Shown here: positions 1 to 11,155 of the stretch, in pieces
How positions within the stretch are numbered: position 1 is the stretch's first letter
Layout: each line of letters begins with the position of its first letter
From: Purshia tridentata
Lineage: Eukaryota; Streptophyta; Magnoliopsida; Rosales; Rosaceae
NCBI GenBank assembly: GCA_003254885.1
Contig: QANT01009296.1
Location: forward strand, 22,290-86,289
Direction of reading: 5' to 3'
DNA length: 64,000 nucleotides
Program-made: the position numbers and the translations under genes
The notes under the pieces: model-generated
Database searches by the model: none
Seen by the model: only the letters and a program-made list of their open reading frames with translations
Told to the model about the DNA's origin: nothing

Positions 1-1912
1 GAATTCTGTTCAAAATGCTCGAGGATCGAAACCCCTTAAGGGTAGTTTTACTAGTCCCATTACCAGCACCTAGAGTAGTACTTGTAGAAGCAAAATCAAT
101 AGTGAGTAATTTTGAGCATGAAGGGCATGAGAATTGTCCCAAAGAAGCAGAAAAATCAATCAAGCAAGTCTTGCAAAAGACATGATCACAATTGGTAACC
201 ACTGCATCTTCTTCTGCTGCTTCATGACAAATGCCACATATTGCTGCCTCACTGTTGTCATTATTAAACTTGCTACCATTTTTCAGTGCACCAGTCGCAG
301 AATGCACCACGAGGTAAGGATGATCAACAGCCTGCCTCAAGCGTGTGAGAAGAAGAAATATTTGAGCATAATTATTCATCACAGTACCTGCATTTACATA
401 TGTGTTAAATGATGTCCGGCTATCATCATGTAGTGACTCGTAAAATGATTTTTCATTGATATCCAAGGTATCCCATCTCAACGAAACAATTTTAGGAGGA
501 AGTGCAAGATCCGCAGCCCTGCCCTTTTTGGTTCGTCGCAGCAATATGTTGTCTAAAATTTTGTGTTTGAGAAAAAACATGGCCCTTTTTCCCAATAATT
601 CATTTCCATGTGACAACCGCATTGATTTGGCCACATATTTATTCCACCAACAAAAATGTCTAAAACTACTATGAGGGCAATTGGAACATCGTACTCTGGT
701 CTTTGTGAAACAATGATCAAGAACTCTGCAATCACAGTCCTTACAGAAGGAGTACGAGTACGGGACCAACTGCAAGAAGCGAACCAAAGAGTAAAGCTCT
801 CCAACGTTATTCTGCAGGGGCGTGCCACTTAGAGCCCATTTGTATGAAGACTCTAAAGCAAAAACAGCTTTTGCAGGTGTACTACGCCTAGATTTTATGT
901 AATGTGCCTCATCCAAAATGATGCGATTCCACTTCACAGCATGCAGAATCGATTCCTTTTGCTTGTGCAGCTTGCAAGCTCCCTTCTTAGTACCCTTCTT
1001 TGACATTGATTCTGGATGCTGCTTCTTTTTTTGTTTCCTTTGTTGCTTAGACTGCTTCTCGGTTCTAACAGCATGAGGACCACAAAAGTATTTCAAATGC
1101 CTTGGCATTGAATTCTCAAGAAACGCCTTGCCACAATAAAGGCACACATGTTTGGGGGGAATCATGAACTTCCTATAATCCGCGGCAACAGTGGAGTAAG
1201 TAGAAATCACAAAATCATATTTCGACAACATACTTTTTGAATTCTTCTCTCTTTTGGCTCCATGATAAACCAAAACCTTTGTGCTTCCTTGTTTAGTAAA
1301 CCGTTCTATCTCACTCACCCACTGGCTCACCGCGATCAAAGGACAAATCACGAGGGTGCCTTTGATCGCAGGAGAGCCTGTGGAGGAAGCCGGTTCACAA
1401 ATTGTGCTGCTGCTTTCGGCTTTGGCAAGGACCAGTGCAATTGCTTGTATGGTCTTCCCCATTCCCATCTCATCTGCAAGAATACCTCCTCTAGCTTTGG
1501 ACTCTTCCTGTCTCAGAGCCCAAGCCAACCATTCTTTTTGGTACCTCAACAGAGGCATAATCAAATCCGATGGTGCCTCAGCAACTTCACTCACCACTCC
1601 ATTCCTATTATCCAGATCATGAAAATCTTCATTGAAATTATTATCGATCCAGCTATCATGGTACTCTTCCCAGATTTTCCACATCAAAATTGGCTTCGGC
1701 TCCCCTTTTTTCGACCTCTTCCTCTTCTTTTTAACTGCTTGTTGCTGATTCAATTGGTGTTCATAAACCGCTTCTTCCTCTTCCGAATTCTCATAATTTT
1801 CATAATCCTCACTTTCTTCACCATCCGGACTCTCATAGTTAAATTCCTCATAAATTTCTTCGTCGGAACTTCCGTTGATCTGGTTCCTATCTTCCACTTC
1901 CTCAAGCTTCAT
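1..1912 (-). CDS. RAD16: RAD16-like SNF2 helicase with RING finger (partial, 3' end off window)
   Basis: This is the first 637 codons of a SNF2-family ATPase of the Rad16/Rhp16 type. In yeast, Rad16 acts with Rad7 in global-genome nucleotide excision repair and ubiquitin ligation; the plant role is inferred from that. The frame opens at ATG 1912 and stays open, with no intron seen, to the left edge. The N-terminus (about residues 1-60) is acidic and is followed by a basic KKKRKR stretch. The Walker A motif ADEMGMGKT lies near residues 146-154, and the DEAH box is D334-H337. A Cys-rich insert (FCKDCDCR) follows the SGTPLQNN motif. A RING finger sits in the helicase as usual for this family, with C559, C562, C575, H577, C580, C583, C596 and C599. 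The C-terminal helicase lobe lies outside the window. The gene is head to head with OGG1. Confidence 0.93.
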   Translation of the reverse strand, partial: MKLEEVEDRNQINGSSDEEIYEEFNYESPDGEESEDYENYENSEEEEAVYEHQLNQQQAVKKKRKRSKKGEPKPILMWKIWEEYHDSWIDNNFNEDFHDLDNRNGVVSEVAEAPSDLIMPLLRYQKEWLAWALRQEESKARGGILADEMGMGKTIQAIALVLAKAESSSTICEPASSTGSPAIKGTLVICPLIAVSQWVSEIERFTKQGSTKVLVYHGAKREKNSKSMLSKYDFVISTYSTVAADYRKFMIPPKHVCLYCGKAFLENSMPRHLKYFCGPHAVRTEKQSKQQRKQKKKQHPESMSKKGTKKGACKLHKQKESILHAVKWNRIILDEAHYIKSRRSTPAKAVFALESSYKWALSGTPLQNNVGELYSLVRFLQLVPYSYSFCKDCDCRVLDHCFTKTRVRCSNCPHSSFRHFCWWNKYVAKSMRLSHGNELLGKRAMFFLKHKILDNILLRRTKKGRAADLALPPKIVSLRWDTLDINEKSFYESLHDDSRTSFNTYVNAGTVMNNYAQIFLLLTRLRQAVDHPYLVVHSATGALKNGSKFNNDNSEAAICGICHEAAEEDAVVTNCDHVFCKTCLIDFSASLGQFSCPSCSKLLTIDFASTSTTLGAGNGTSKTTLKGFRSSSILNRI

Positions 1913-2227
1913 TGGTGCAGAGAAAATTAGGGTTTTCTACGATCACGATTTTATCGAAAACAAAACAAAATGCCGCGGAAAGCGCCCTTATCGTGGTGAA
2001 GCAGCGGGAATCCACATCGCCTTAGGAATCAAAATTCAATTTTTAATTCAAAAAAGTTCTAGTTTTTTGTTTTGGGCTTTGGCCCAAAGCCCATTTCCCC
2101 AATGTCAAAATTCTCTTCTTACCCCTCCCCTCTTTCCCTCTCTATGTATTGGAGGGAGTCAGACCTGAAATTCCAATTTCCCACCAAGCAGTTCATGCTC
2201 TCCCTGCAACTGAGAACCCTCTCAATC
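1913..2227. promoter_or_regulatory. Compact divergent promoter of RAD16-like gene and OGG1
   Basis: Only 315 bases separate the RAD16 ATG from the preferred OGG1 ATG, so the two genes must share promoter DNA. A telo-box (TTAGGGTTT, 1927-1935) lies in the likely RAD16 leader. A near-perfect palindrome at 2073-2093 has 10-base arms, TGGGCTTTGG and CCAAAGCCCA, around one central C. It contains three TGGGCY/RGCCCA site II elements. Site II plus telo-box is a known arrangement in plant promoters of growth and DNA-replication genes. No TATA box is obvious. Confidence 0.65.
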
Positions 2228-3706
2228 ATGAAGAAGAGGCAAAGACCTATTCAATCTTCTCCTTCAACCCCTCCAACCCCACAAACCTTAAACCCCAAAA
2301 GACCCAAAATCCTCCTCCAACCCACCAAGTGGGTCCCTCTCGACCTCTCCCAGTCCGAGCTCTCCTTGCCCCTCACCTTCCCCACCGGCCAAACCTTCCG
2401 GTGGAGACAAACTGGCCCTCTTCAGTACACCGGCGTTGTTGGGTCCCACCTGGTTTCCCTCAAGCACCTCCCGAACGGCGACGTTTCGTACTGCCTTCAC
2501 TGCACACCTTCTGAATCCAATGCCAAATTGGCTTTGCTCGATTTTCTCAATGTGGGTATTTCTCTGGCTGGAATTTGGAAGGTGTTTTCAGCTTCCGATT
2601 CGAGGTTTTCCGAGCTCGCGAGCTATTTGGGTGGCGCTCGAGTTCTCAGGCAAGACCCAGTTGAGTGTTTGATTCAGTTTCTTTGTTCGTCTAATAACAA
2701 CATTCAGAGAATTACCAAAATGGTCGATTTTGTATCTTCGTTGGGGAACTATTTGGGGTCTGTTGGAGGTTTTGAGTTCCATGAATTTCCATCTTTGGAG
2801 CGCTTGTCAATGGTCTCAGAGGCAGAGCTCAGAAAGGCTGGTTTTGGCTACAGGTCTGTTACTATCACTCTATATATTTATTTGTCTGTATAATATGCAT
2901 AATATATACATACGTAATATGCATCTATTGGGTTTTAACTCATAACTGTTGCTGTAAAGCTCAAAATATTGAGGTTTGGTGTGGATGGGCAGGGCCAAGT
3001 ACATAACTAGAACTGTAAAGGCTTTGCAGTCAAAACCTGGTGGAGGTGCAGAGTGGCTTTTGTCTCTGCGTAAACTGGACCTTGAAGAGGTGATTGTTGC
3101 TCTTTCCACGTTTCCTGGAGTTGGTCCCAAGGTGGCAGCGTGTATAGCTCTATTTTCGCTTGATCAACATCACGCCATTCCTGTTGATACACATGTGTGG
3201 AAGGTATGCTATCCACTGCTCGATTTTTATATTTTTCCAGTGACATTTGTTTGATATGCCGCTATACAATGTCGTTATTCATGATGGTGATATTGATGGT
3301 ATATAATAGCTTCTTGGTGACTTGTTAATCTAGCACACAACTCTTCAGTTTGGGGATTCTTTTGCTCATGTTCTGTGTAAAAAATTCATAGTGCTGATGT
3401 TTAATTGTTGGGGCTGAGTAGATTGCTACAAGATACCTCATACCTGAGCTAGCAGGTGCCCGTCTGACACCCAAGCTCTGCAGCCGTGTGTCGGAGGCTT
3501 TCGTGAATAAATATGGGAAATATGCTGGATGGGCTCAAACTCTGCTTTTTATTGCTGAATTGCCGTCACAAAAAGCCCTTCTACCATCACATTTTTCAAA
3601 TGCCAAAGAGAATAAATCTGCAAAGGGAAAGGGTCGTGGAGCGCACACTGTAGTGGATACTTCAACAGATGAGTGCGGACTTGATAATTCGAATCTGGAT
3701 GTTTGA
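2228..3706 (+). CDS. OGG1: 8-oxoguanine DNA glycosylase/AP lyase
   Basis: Removes 8-oxo-7,8-dihydroguanine paired with C in base-excision repair and nicks the abasic site. Exons are 2228-2853, 2993-3203 and 3422-3706, giving 373 residues; plant OGG1 is about this length. The OGG N-domain (LTFPTGQTFRW onward) occupies about residues 45-150. The HhH-GPD domain follows: CSSNNNIQRITKM, then the hairpin FPGVGPK with catalytic Lys255, and PVDTHVW with catalytic Asp274. Both key residues are present. The start MKKRQRP aligns with Arabidopsis OGG1. In-frame ATGs upstream at 2102, 2144 and 2195 would give longer N-termini. The C-terminal tail is basic and then acidic and is poorly conserved. The gene is divergent from the RAD16-like gene and convergent with the beta-galactosidase. 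Confidence 0.96.
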
Positions 3707-4415
3707 GTTAAGAACTTCTGGTTTGGTGATTGCATCACACTAATTTTGGAGCAAAATCTTTATATACTAAATACTACAGTTGTGAAGGTCAATCACCAAA
3801 TGTATGAGCTTTTCACGGATCAGGACTCTGAAAGGTGAATGATAGTAGTATATACACTGCTGGATGTACCCCTTCTCATTCTTGTCCTCCCCTGCTCTTT
3901 CATTTATATCATCACTGCTTTGATTTGTCCATTGTGAACATATATTTGTAAGTGGGTTATATTGTTCGGAATCACTAGATCAATAGATTGCAATTGATGC
4001 TTGTTGGAACATTCTTTGTATCTCAATCAAGAGTTTCCAAATACTGTACTCACATTATTTTATGAATCAAGTGTCAATCTTTTCCCCATTTCTAAGTTTG
4101 GACTTGCTCAGACATAACTTCAATTATATTCATTTGTTTTTTAAGGCACAGTAGAGTTATTGACAACCCTGTTATAATTATTTTTTACCCCCAATAAAGA
4201 CTATCAGGTGAAGACAAAATGGAGGTTGGACTTGGGAGTTCACTGCTACTATCATTTGAAATATAATTGAACGAGAAGCTTTTATTGCAAGTAATTTACG
4301 ATGACAACTCAAAGTCTATAGGCTACACTCTGCATAAAGACAGCAAAGAATTATTGGTGAACAGGATAAGCAATTGACTCCTCTATGCAGTAGATGATCC
4401 AAAACTACACTCACA
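3707..4415. other. Convergent 3' flank between OGG1 and BGAL16
   Basis: About 700 bases separate the two convergent stop codons. It should hold both 3' UTRs and polyadenylation signals (for example AATAAAG at 4193-4199). I see no gene, repeat or RNA structure here. Confidence 0.5.
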
Positions 4416-7400
4416 TCACGTGCATTGTGCATGAACCAACAAAGTTTGACTGATGCTTGGGCATGGATCACCAAACTTTCGCTTTGATACAGAGATGGAG
4501 CATCTCCTCTTCCCTAGACAAGCCTGACAATATAAATTATAATCAGAACATATAATTCAATATGGAAAAGATCAAGACGAATGTTAGTGTTTTTGGCAAC
4601 CAAATGGAGCACTAAAACTATGCAGAAAAAGGAAAAGAGATGCTCACTTGCTCTACAATTGCTTTAGAATTAGGTGAGTGGCAGCTTCCAGTGGCATAAT
4701 TTTTACAGTCACCAGAAGGGTTGCCAAAGCTTGCAAATAAGACTTTGGAGATGTTCCTGTTTGGAGGACAACTGAGTTGAACGGTTGGCATTCTGTTTTT
4801 ATTTTGGTTCCGAGTCTTCAGAGCCGCCCATGCGGTAACTGGGGGTGGATGTGTTTCAGAGACATGCCCACAAATTTGTGTTACTGACACTCTGTTCAGA
4901 GAAATCCCAAGTGGGTCGCCATTTTCTTCTTCCAGGAGGACTAATAGGTTGCCAGTAGGCTTGAGGAAGGATCGAGGTACATTGTACCTAAAATTAAAGG
5001 GTTTGAGTTATGTTGCGTGTAAAATGTACCAACGTGACAATAAATATACAAAATTGGTATAAAATTCAAGTAATGCTACATGGACCATATTATAGACCAT
5101 ATCACTAATAGAGGTGGGTTAAACCTTTACTAGAGATGCGGTCTACAATGTGGTTCACAAACTTGATCATGTAATTTAATTGATGAACTACATACATTGT
5201 CTGTGAAGGATTCCCTTTCGGGGTGTGGAAGGAGACCCAATATCGACCAATGCTGTGGCCATTGACCCAAGCTTCACCCTTTCCCATGGAACCAAGATTT
5301 AATGCAAGAGGGTCATCGTCTGCTGGTGCATCGAATAGAATCTGCCAACCAGCCATGAATCAAAGAGATTATGCAGAGTAGAGACAATAACTTAGAAACT
5401 GCTATGATAACAAAGTCTAAGCTATATTTCAATTATTTGTGCAAAAGCTGAAGGAATTGGTTCTTTTACATGCATTTTTATTAGCAATGTATTTGTTAGC
5501 ACATTTTGCAGAACATATAGTGACACATCATTTATATAAACCAGTATTCCTACCTTGTACCAGGTGAGTGGTTGATGAGCAGAGCTTCCCAATTTACTCC
5601 ATTGAACTTTCTTTGATCCAAGATCTGTATATATTTGTGACTTCTCTCCAAACAACCCAACCTTCATAAAATACAATGTCAAATTTATGAAAGAGTCATT
5701 TTTAAGTTTAAGCAAGTTGAACTTTGCTTATAAAGATAAGAGATGCTCAAGATAAAATCACCTGATAGCCCCATGAGTCTTTACTGAAATCTTTATCTTG
5801 AATGCTTACACTATGCACTCCGGCAACTTTACGCTCTAGATAAGCTCCATTATCCTTCACATAATAAGTAAATTTGACTTTAAATTGCATGCAGACAACA
5901 CTCACAAGTTACAAATGTAATTGTGACTGTACATTGTGTGTGTTTCTTTGCTACGATAATTGAAAAAAAAGGTGATGGGAAAAAAGTAAACAGAGAATTG
6001 AGATTGAAAAAATACCGGCAATCCAACCATTACACTAAGTAAGGAGACGTAGTTCTTCCCCTTGTTCAAAGTAACCTTATTCTCCACGGAAAAACTTGTA
6101 TTCCTGTGACTTCCATGAGCAGATCCTAATAATAGGGAAGCATTTCCAAATAAGTATGTGGAAATGTTGATAGATGAGAAAAGAAACCATGGATACCCAG
6201 AAAGTTTTGGTAGAGTACTTGGAAAACTTATTATATGGAATTCTCACTACAGTTTGTATCTAATACAGTTTGAGCAGAAGGGATTTTCCACTTCTTTTCC
6301 CAAAATCTTCAAAAGAGTTGACCAAATATATAGTTCCCTCTTTGGAAGATACCTACCTAATTTGAGAGAAGGTGTGGATAGGAGGGAGGTAGGGATATAT
6401 AATCCACTTTCAAGTTTCAACCATCAAATAAAAGACTATCTAAAATGACATTCAAAATTTACCTACAAATTCTCCATTTACAAAGGTATGCAAGACATGT
6501 CCAAACGATTGCACGTTTAATATGGATTGAGCATCAGGCGAATCTTGCTGAAAGCTGCATTTACAAAGTAAATTGCAAGGATATCAGTAAATGACATGGT
6601 TCAGTCAGGTTCAGCAAACTCCTCAAGCTAGTTGATGGTTTACCTGAAAGTGTACCAAAGATAATCAGATTTATCTTTTGCTGTGCTAATGTGGTCTAAT
6701 AATGCGATTGCTCGCATTGAGGTGTTTTCAAAATTAGGAATAACTTCTTTGTACTCTTCCCAGTTCCCATTCGAATCAAACTTTTGACTTAACAGCCATG
6801 ATCTTGTATCATGTTGTGTGCTTACCTGTTGAAGGAGCCATTTGAGTAACCAAAAAATATATGAACTAATTGCTGCTGTATGCGAAATTATATGAAATGT
6901 AAGGCGTATCTATAACATGGTTTGATTTTGTGACAGTTTGCATACCTTTGCTGTGTTGAAGGCTATCGTTTTGCAGTCTGGTAGGATACTAATCGAATTT
7001 TGAGGCAACTGGTATGAAGCTTTTTGAAAGAGGACAGTGACATCTTTGGGGCCATTGTTCACCAAGAAAGCAGCACATGCTCCAGACTTTGCTTTGAAGA
7101 CATAGGCCTAGTGGAAAAACAACGAAACCGGGATATATTACTTTACTCAATTGGTTTAGTTGCTCAAAAGAAATTAATGATTGGGAAAGAAAATGCTCAG
7201 AAGTTCTCATCAGTGTGCTTACAACTTGTAGTTCACCCAAAGTGACATTAGTTTGCTCTCCAGAAAGTAGAGGATTGGAGGATAACTTTACTGCAGCATG
7301 CAATTCCTTAAGATGACCCCATTTTGGTTGCTTTTTGAAACCTGCAGAACTCATCAGATAAATAGTCAAATAACAATAACATGCAAATGTGTGCTGAGAT

Positions 7401-10400
7401 AAAATTTAAAAGAAAAAGGAAAAAAGAGGAGTAGAGAATCCTACCATACTCATCAAGAGGAGCTTCATCATAATAACTAGTCACCACAAATGCAGAAGCT
7501 GATCTTCCGAAATTGGTTCCTCCATGATACTAGTTCAGAACCATAATGTAAGTGATAATATAATGTTGGATTAATTTGATTTTTAGTAAGAAAATTAACT
7601 TATCATTGATTACTATAACACTATGTCAATGCTAGTAGATGTTATGTCAGAAACAAGATGAACATACCATATAATAATTTACAAAGCTTCCTTTATTCTT
7701 TGCAATAAACAGTGCAACTTGGAAAGCAATTTCTTGAGCTGATCTTATGTATGGTTCCTCACCATATACTTGGTATCTGCAAAATCAAAAACAAAATCTA
7801 GGCATTAGTTGGGTATACGATATTGCCTACCCACCTCATTCCAAAAAGAAAGGAAAAACAAAATTTCTGTTTAGAGATTACTATATTGAGAAAAAGTATG
7901 ATTAAACATGCATATCATGAAGATTGAAGTCATACTGGCTTGTCCAGTTCTCTGTCCAAATTGCAGGCTTATTAGGGGAGTTAGGACCAGCAAAAGTTTC
8001 TCCACACTTCATCCCATTACATGCATTGATCTGCAGATTGCCGGATTCATAGAATTAGTATAAAATCAATCTTATGGTTCAAATCCATAATAGTATATGA
8101 AAAATAACATGTCAACCTGTCTAGCAAACTTGACAAGTGCTCGTAAAAGTTTGAAAGGGAAAGAAAACTAAGACTAACCACAGGGTCAGGAGCATCATCT
8201 TGCTTACACATAACCCAGGGCACACCAGTTTGAAGCCCCACCGCCATTGATGCGGCCCAACGAACATAAGGGGGTCCTTTTTCATGAAAAGCTGGTTCTA
8301 CCATTTTGTACTCGTTCTCAATCTATATGTATACAGATACAATACTTCTTTTAATACATACAAATGATCGATCATATTGCAAATGATCAAACATACATGC
8401 ATAAGTTTCTGTTATGGACTTATTAGTTATTAACCTGTGACAATATAATCGGTCCTCCTTGTGAAGCATAGAGTCTCTCCGATTTCATCAAGGTTACTAT
8501 TTTCGTTGTGAACCTTTGCATTTCAGTCTGCCATTGACACAAATGATAACAGTGTTTAGCTTAGTATAGCATCACATACAATATCTAACTACAAAGAGTC
8601 GCATGATTAAAGAAATGTCAAAGAGGTAAACCCCTTCAACAATGGAAGTTAATACCTTGAATGGTTCATTATCAGATCGGTAGACAATGCCCGGAATGTC
8701 CCGTAACCAAATTGGTAGACCCCTGCACCCATCATAACATTCATTAACATAAAACTCCGTGAAATATTCTTATTACGTCAAATAGTTTAATATGTTATGT
8801 TGTCAAGCTAAAGCTATTAATTATGTGATTTTATATTTGAATATATATATGGTCTAGATGGTCAAATCTCACAACATATTATGCTATCAAAACTTCCTAC
8901 AAATTAATTAACTTAGTGTTTGGGAGTGGTTTTACCCGTAGGACCATTCACTCTCAATGAAGGGTCCAATCCTAAGGCACACATATAGGCCTTGTCTTTG
9001 GACTTCCTTGATAAAGCTTACTATATCATGTCCTCCACTAAAATAATACTGAAAAACAAAGATAACCCAGAAAACAAGAACCATTAGGCATTACAGCATT
9101 AGCTTATAATTAAACAAAATGAGAAAGATGGGTAGGGAGTAAAATTCTCACCTGTCCTTTCTGGGGTTCATGAAGGTTCCAGAACACATATGTTTGTATC
9201 ACATCTATTCCTCCTTCTTTGGCTTTGGCTATCAAAGATGGCCACATCTGAATGACATGAAAATGCATTTATTTGTTGAGCTACAAAAGTGGCATTAATG
9301 GGGTGGGTGAGTCGAAAGGTAAATTATAGGTTCAATTACCCTTGGAACAAAAAAAAAAGAAAAATATTGTAGAACCATAAAACATTGACTACAAAGTTGA
9401 CATTTATGTGTTTGAAGGCATAAAAATAAAAATAGTATTTCTTCAATTTTGTCTTACAAATTTACAAATGGGTTATTTGGATATAAAACAGAGAAAAAGT
9501 CTTGATGAATGTTTCAATCATACCATGTTATAGTATGATTTATACACTAAAAAACTATAAATTTTTACTTAAAATATAAATCCATGTCAATATACTAAAG
9601 AATCCCCTGATAATCCTAAGATCTCATTCTTCGAAGTCCAAATGTTGTTGAACTGACCTGTTTAGCCCAATTTTGCGCATGAGCCCAATCATCACAACGA
9701 GACAGATTGCGTTTTCTTACCAAAAAGGAAGCTCATCTGATTGGGTTGATTGGGCCCAGATGGTGTTGTCTTATCTCCTAACTTTATTGCTTAATTACTA
9801 GGGAGCCAAAACACAAGGATTGAGTTTGTTACAAGATTTTGTTGTACATGTACAAGTGAGAGTATGGATAGCGCAATGTTGTTAATAAAAACAAAAATAA
9901 AACAAAAAGAAGAAAAGAGAGTATAAAATCATGGTCGACTGACTCGACTTGGATGATATCGTGAAGGATTGAATGGTTGGTAGCACAATGTTTTTTTAGA
10001 TACTTTACAATACTTATCTACAAGTAAAACTACCGTTATGTACTATATTTTTGAATCACATTAATTATTAAAATTATATGATCCAAAAAAACTGCACTAT
10101 TACATAATGTGTTCAACTAATATAGATTGAATCTATAAGCACTATAGCATTACTTGTTTATCTACAATAAATGTGTGGTGGTAAATAATAATAGTCTCTA
10201 CAAGAAAATTATGACTTGAAGGCATAAAATATAAGAAAAATATACTCGAAGCATATATAAGACCCTATGTTAATTTCAAATAAATTTAATATGGAAAGAA
10301 CAGACCCATAAATTAAAATTGTATTGCTTACCATAATTGTTGTGGAGGACAATTATGTAATTTTCCATATTTCACAATTGAATAATATAGACCAACATAG

Positions 10401-11117
10401 GATGGAATTAATTTTATTTTGTGAAACTTTCCCGTTTATGCATGTAATTCCACCAAGCATGCAGTGTATCTGTGGCTGTAATTTTTCTCCGCAACATAGT
10501 ATCTTGTTCTCACCTACCTAAGACAATCATGAGGAAAGCATGATAGATTTCGATCTTTTTCTCTACTCCTTTTAAATCTTTTCTTTTTCATATCAGAATT
10601 AATTGAAGATGCATGCATGACTTTTATTCAACACACAAAAAGACAAACCCTTTTTCTTCTCATTTTATTCTCACTTTTAATGTAAAACCAAAGTTATCAT
10701 ATAGAGATCATTGACTACTCCTTCCTCTCCGGCCATTTCATCACAAATTAAGAAAAACCCAGATTTTTTTTTTAAAACAAGTTCAAACTTCTATCACTGG
10801 AGACAAAAGCCTCCACCAAAAAAACCAGAATTTGAATTGTAATAATAAGAAGAAAAAAGAGAGAATAAACTAATAAAATTAGAAAGAAATGAAGAAGAAG
10901 GATGTATAGAATAATAGTTAATAATGAAGTACCTGAGGAGTGCTTCGAGGATAATGAATAGAACCCGAGAAAAGAATTTTGTGTTGACCATCGATGATCA
11001 AAGATGTTCCGTCGTACGTGACATTGCCTGCGTCGGCGTGAGAGGTGGAAGTAGTAGTGCTGCTGCTGAAGGTGGCCGTAAGCAACAATGCAAAACTACA
11101 CACAACAAACCACAACA

Positions 11118-11121
<4 letters not shown>
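4416..11121 (-). CDS. BGAL16: Beta-galactosidase, GH35, with C-terminal lectin domain (BGAL16-like)
   Basis: Secreted or cell-wall enzyme that removes terminal beta-galactose from wall polysaccharides or glycoproteins. It has 19 exons (from the 5' end): 11121-10933, 9247-9152, 9048-8936, 8722-8656, 8527-8435, 8322-8179, 8030-7936, 7776-7668, 7529-7445, 7341-7223, 7107-6946, 6825-6644, 6554-6463, 6125-6016, 5854-5762, 5661-5554, 5341-5196, 4987-4648 and 4523-4416. They give 816 residues. A signal peptide covers about residues 1-25. The GH35 barrel starts at [12 protein letters not shown]. The acid/base is Glu190 in IENEY and the nucleophile is Glu261 in WTENWT. A Cys-rich SUEL (galactose-binding lectin) domain fills about residues 735-816. 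Intron 1 is the longest (9248-10932), and I see nothing recognisable in it. Orthology to BGAL16 rests on similarity and neighbouring genes. Confidence 0.93.

Positions 11122-11152
<31 letters not shown>
11121..11152 (+). repeat. (TC)16 microsatellite abutting the BGAL16 start codon
   Basis: A pure dinucleotide run reads GAGAGA on the gene strand. It runs straight into the ATG at 11121-11119, so the whole proximal 5' UTR next to the start codon is microsatellite. Confidence 0.95.

Positions 11153-11155
<3 letters not shown>

Noticed and set aside
1-6. Window begins with an EcoRI site (GAATTC), perhaps a clone end
   Set aside because: A six-base site at an arbitrary edge proves nothing, and the reading frame simply continues to the edge.
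1262-1930. 222-codon plus-strand open frame
   Set aside because: It is antisense to the RAD16-like coding exon, which carries clear helicase motifs on the other strand.
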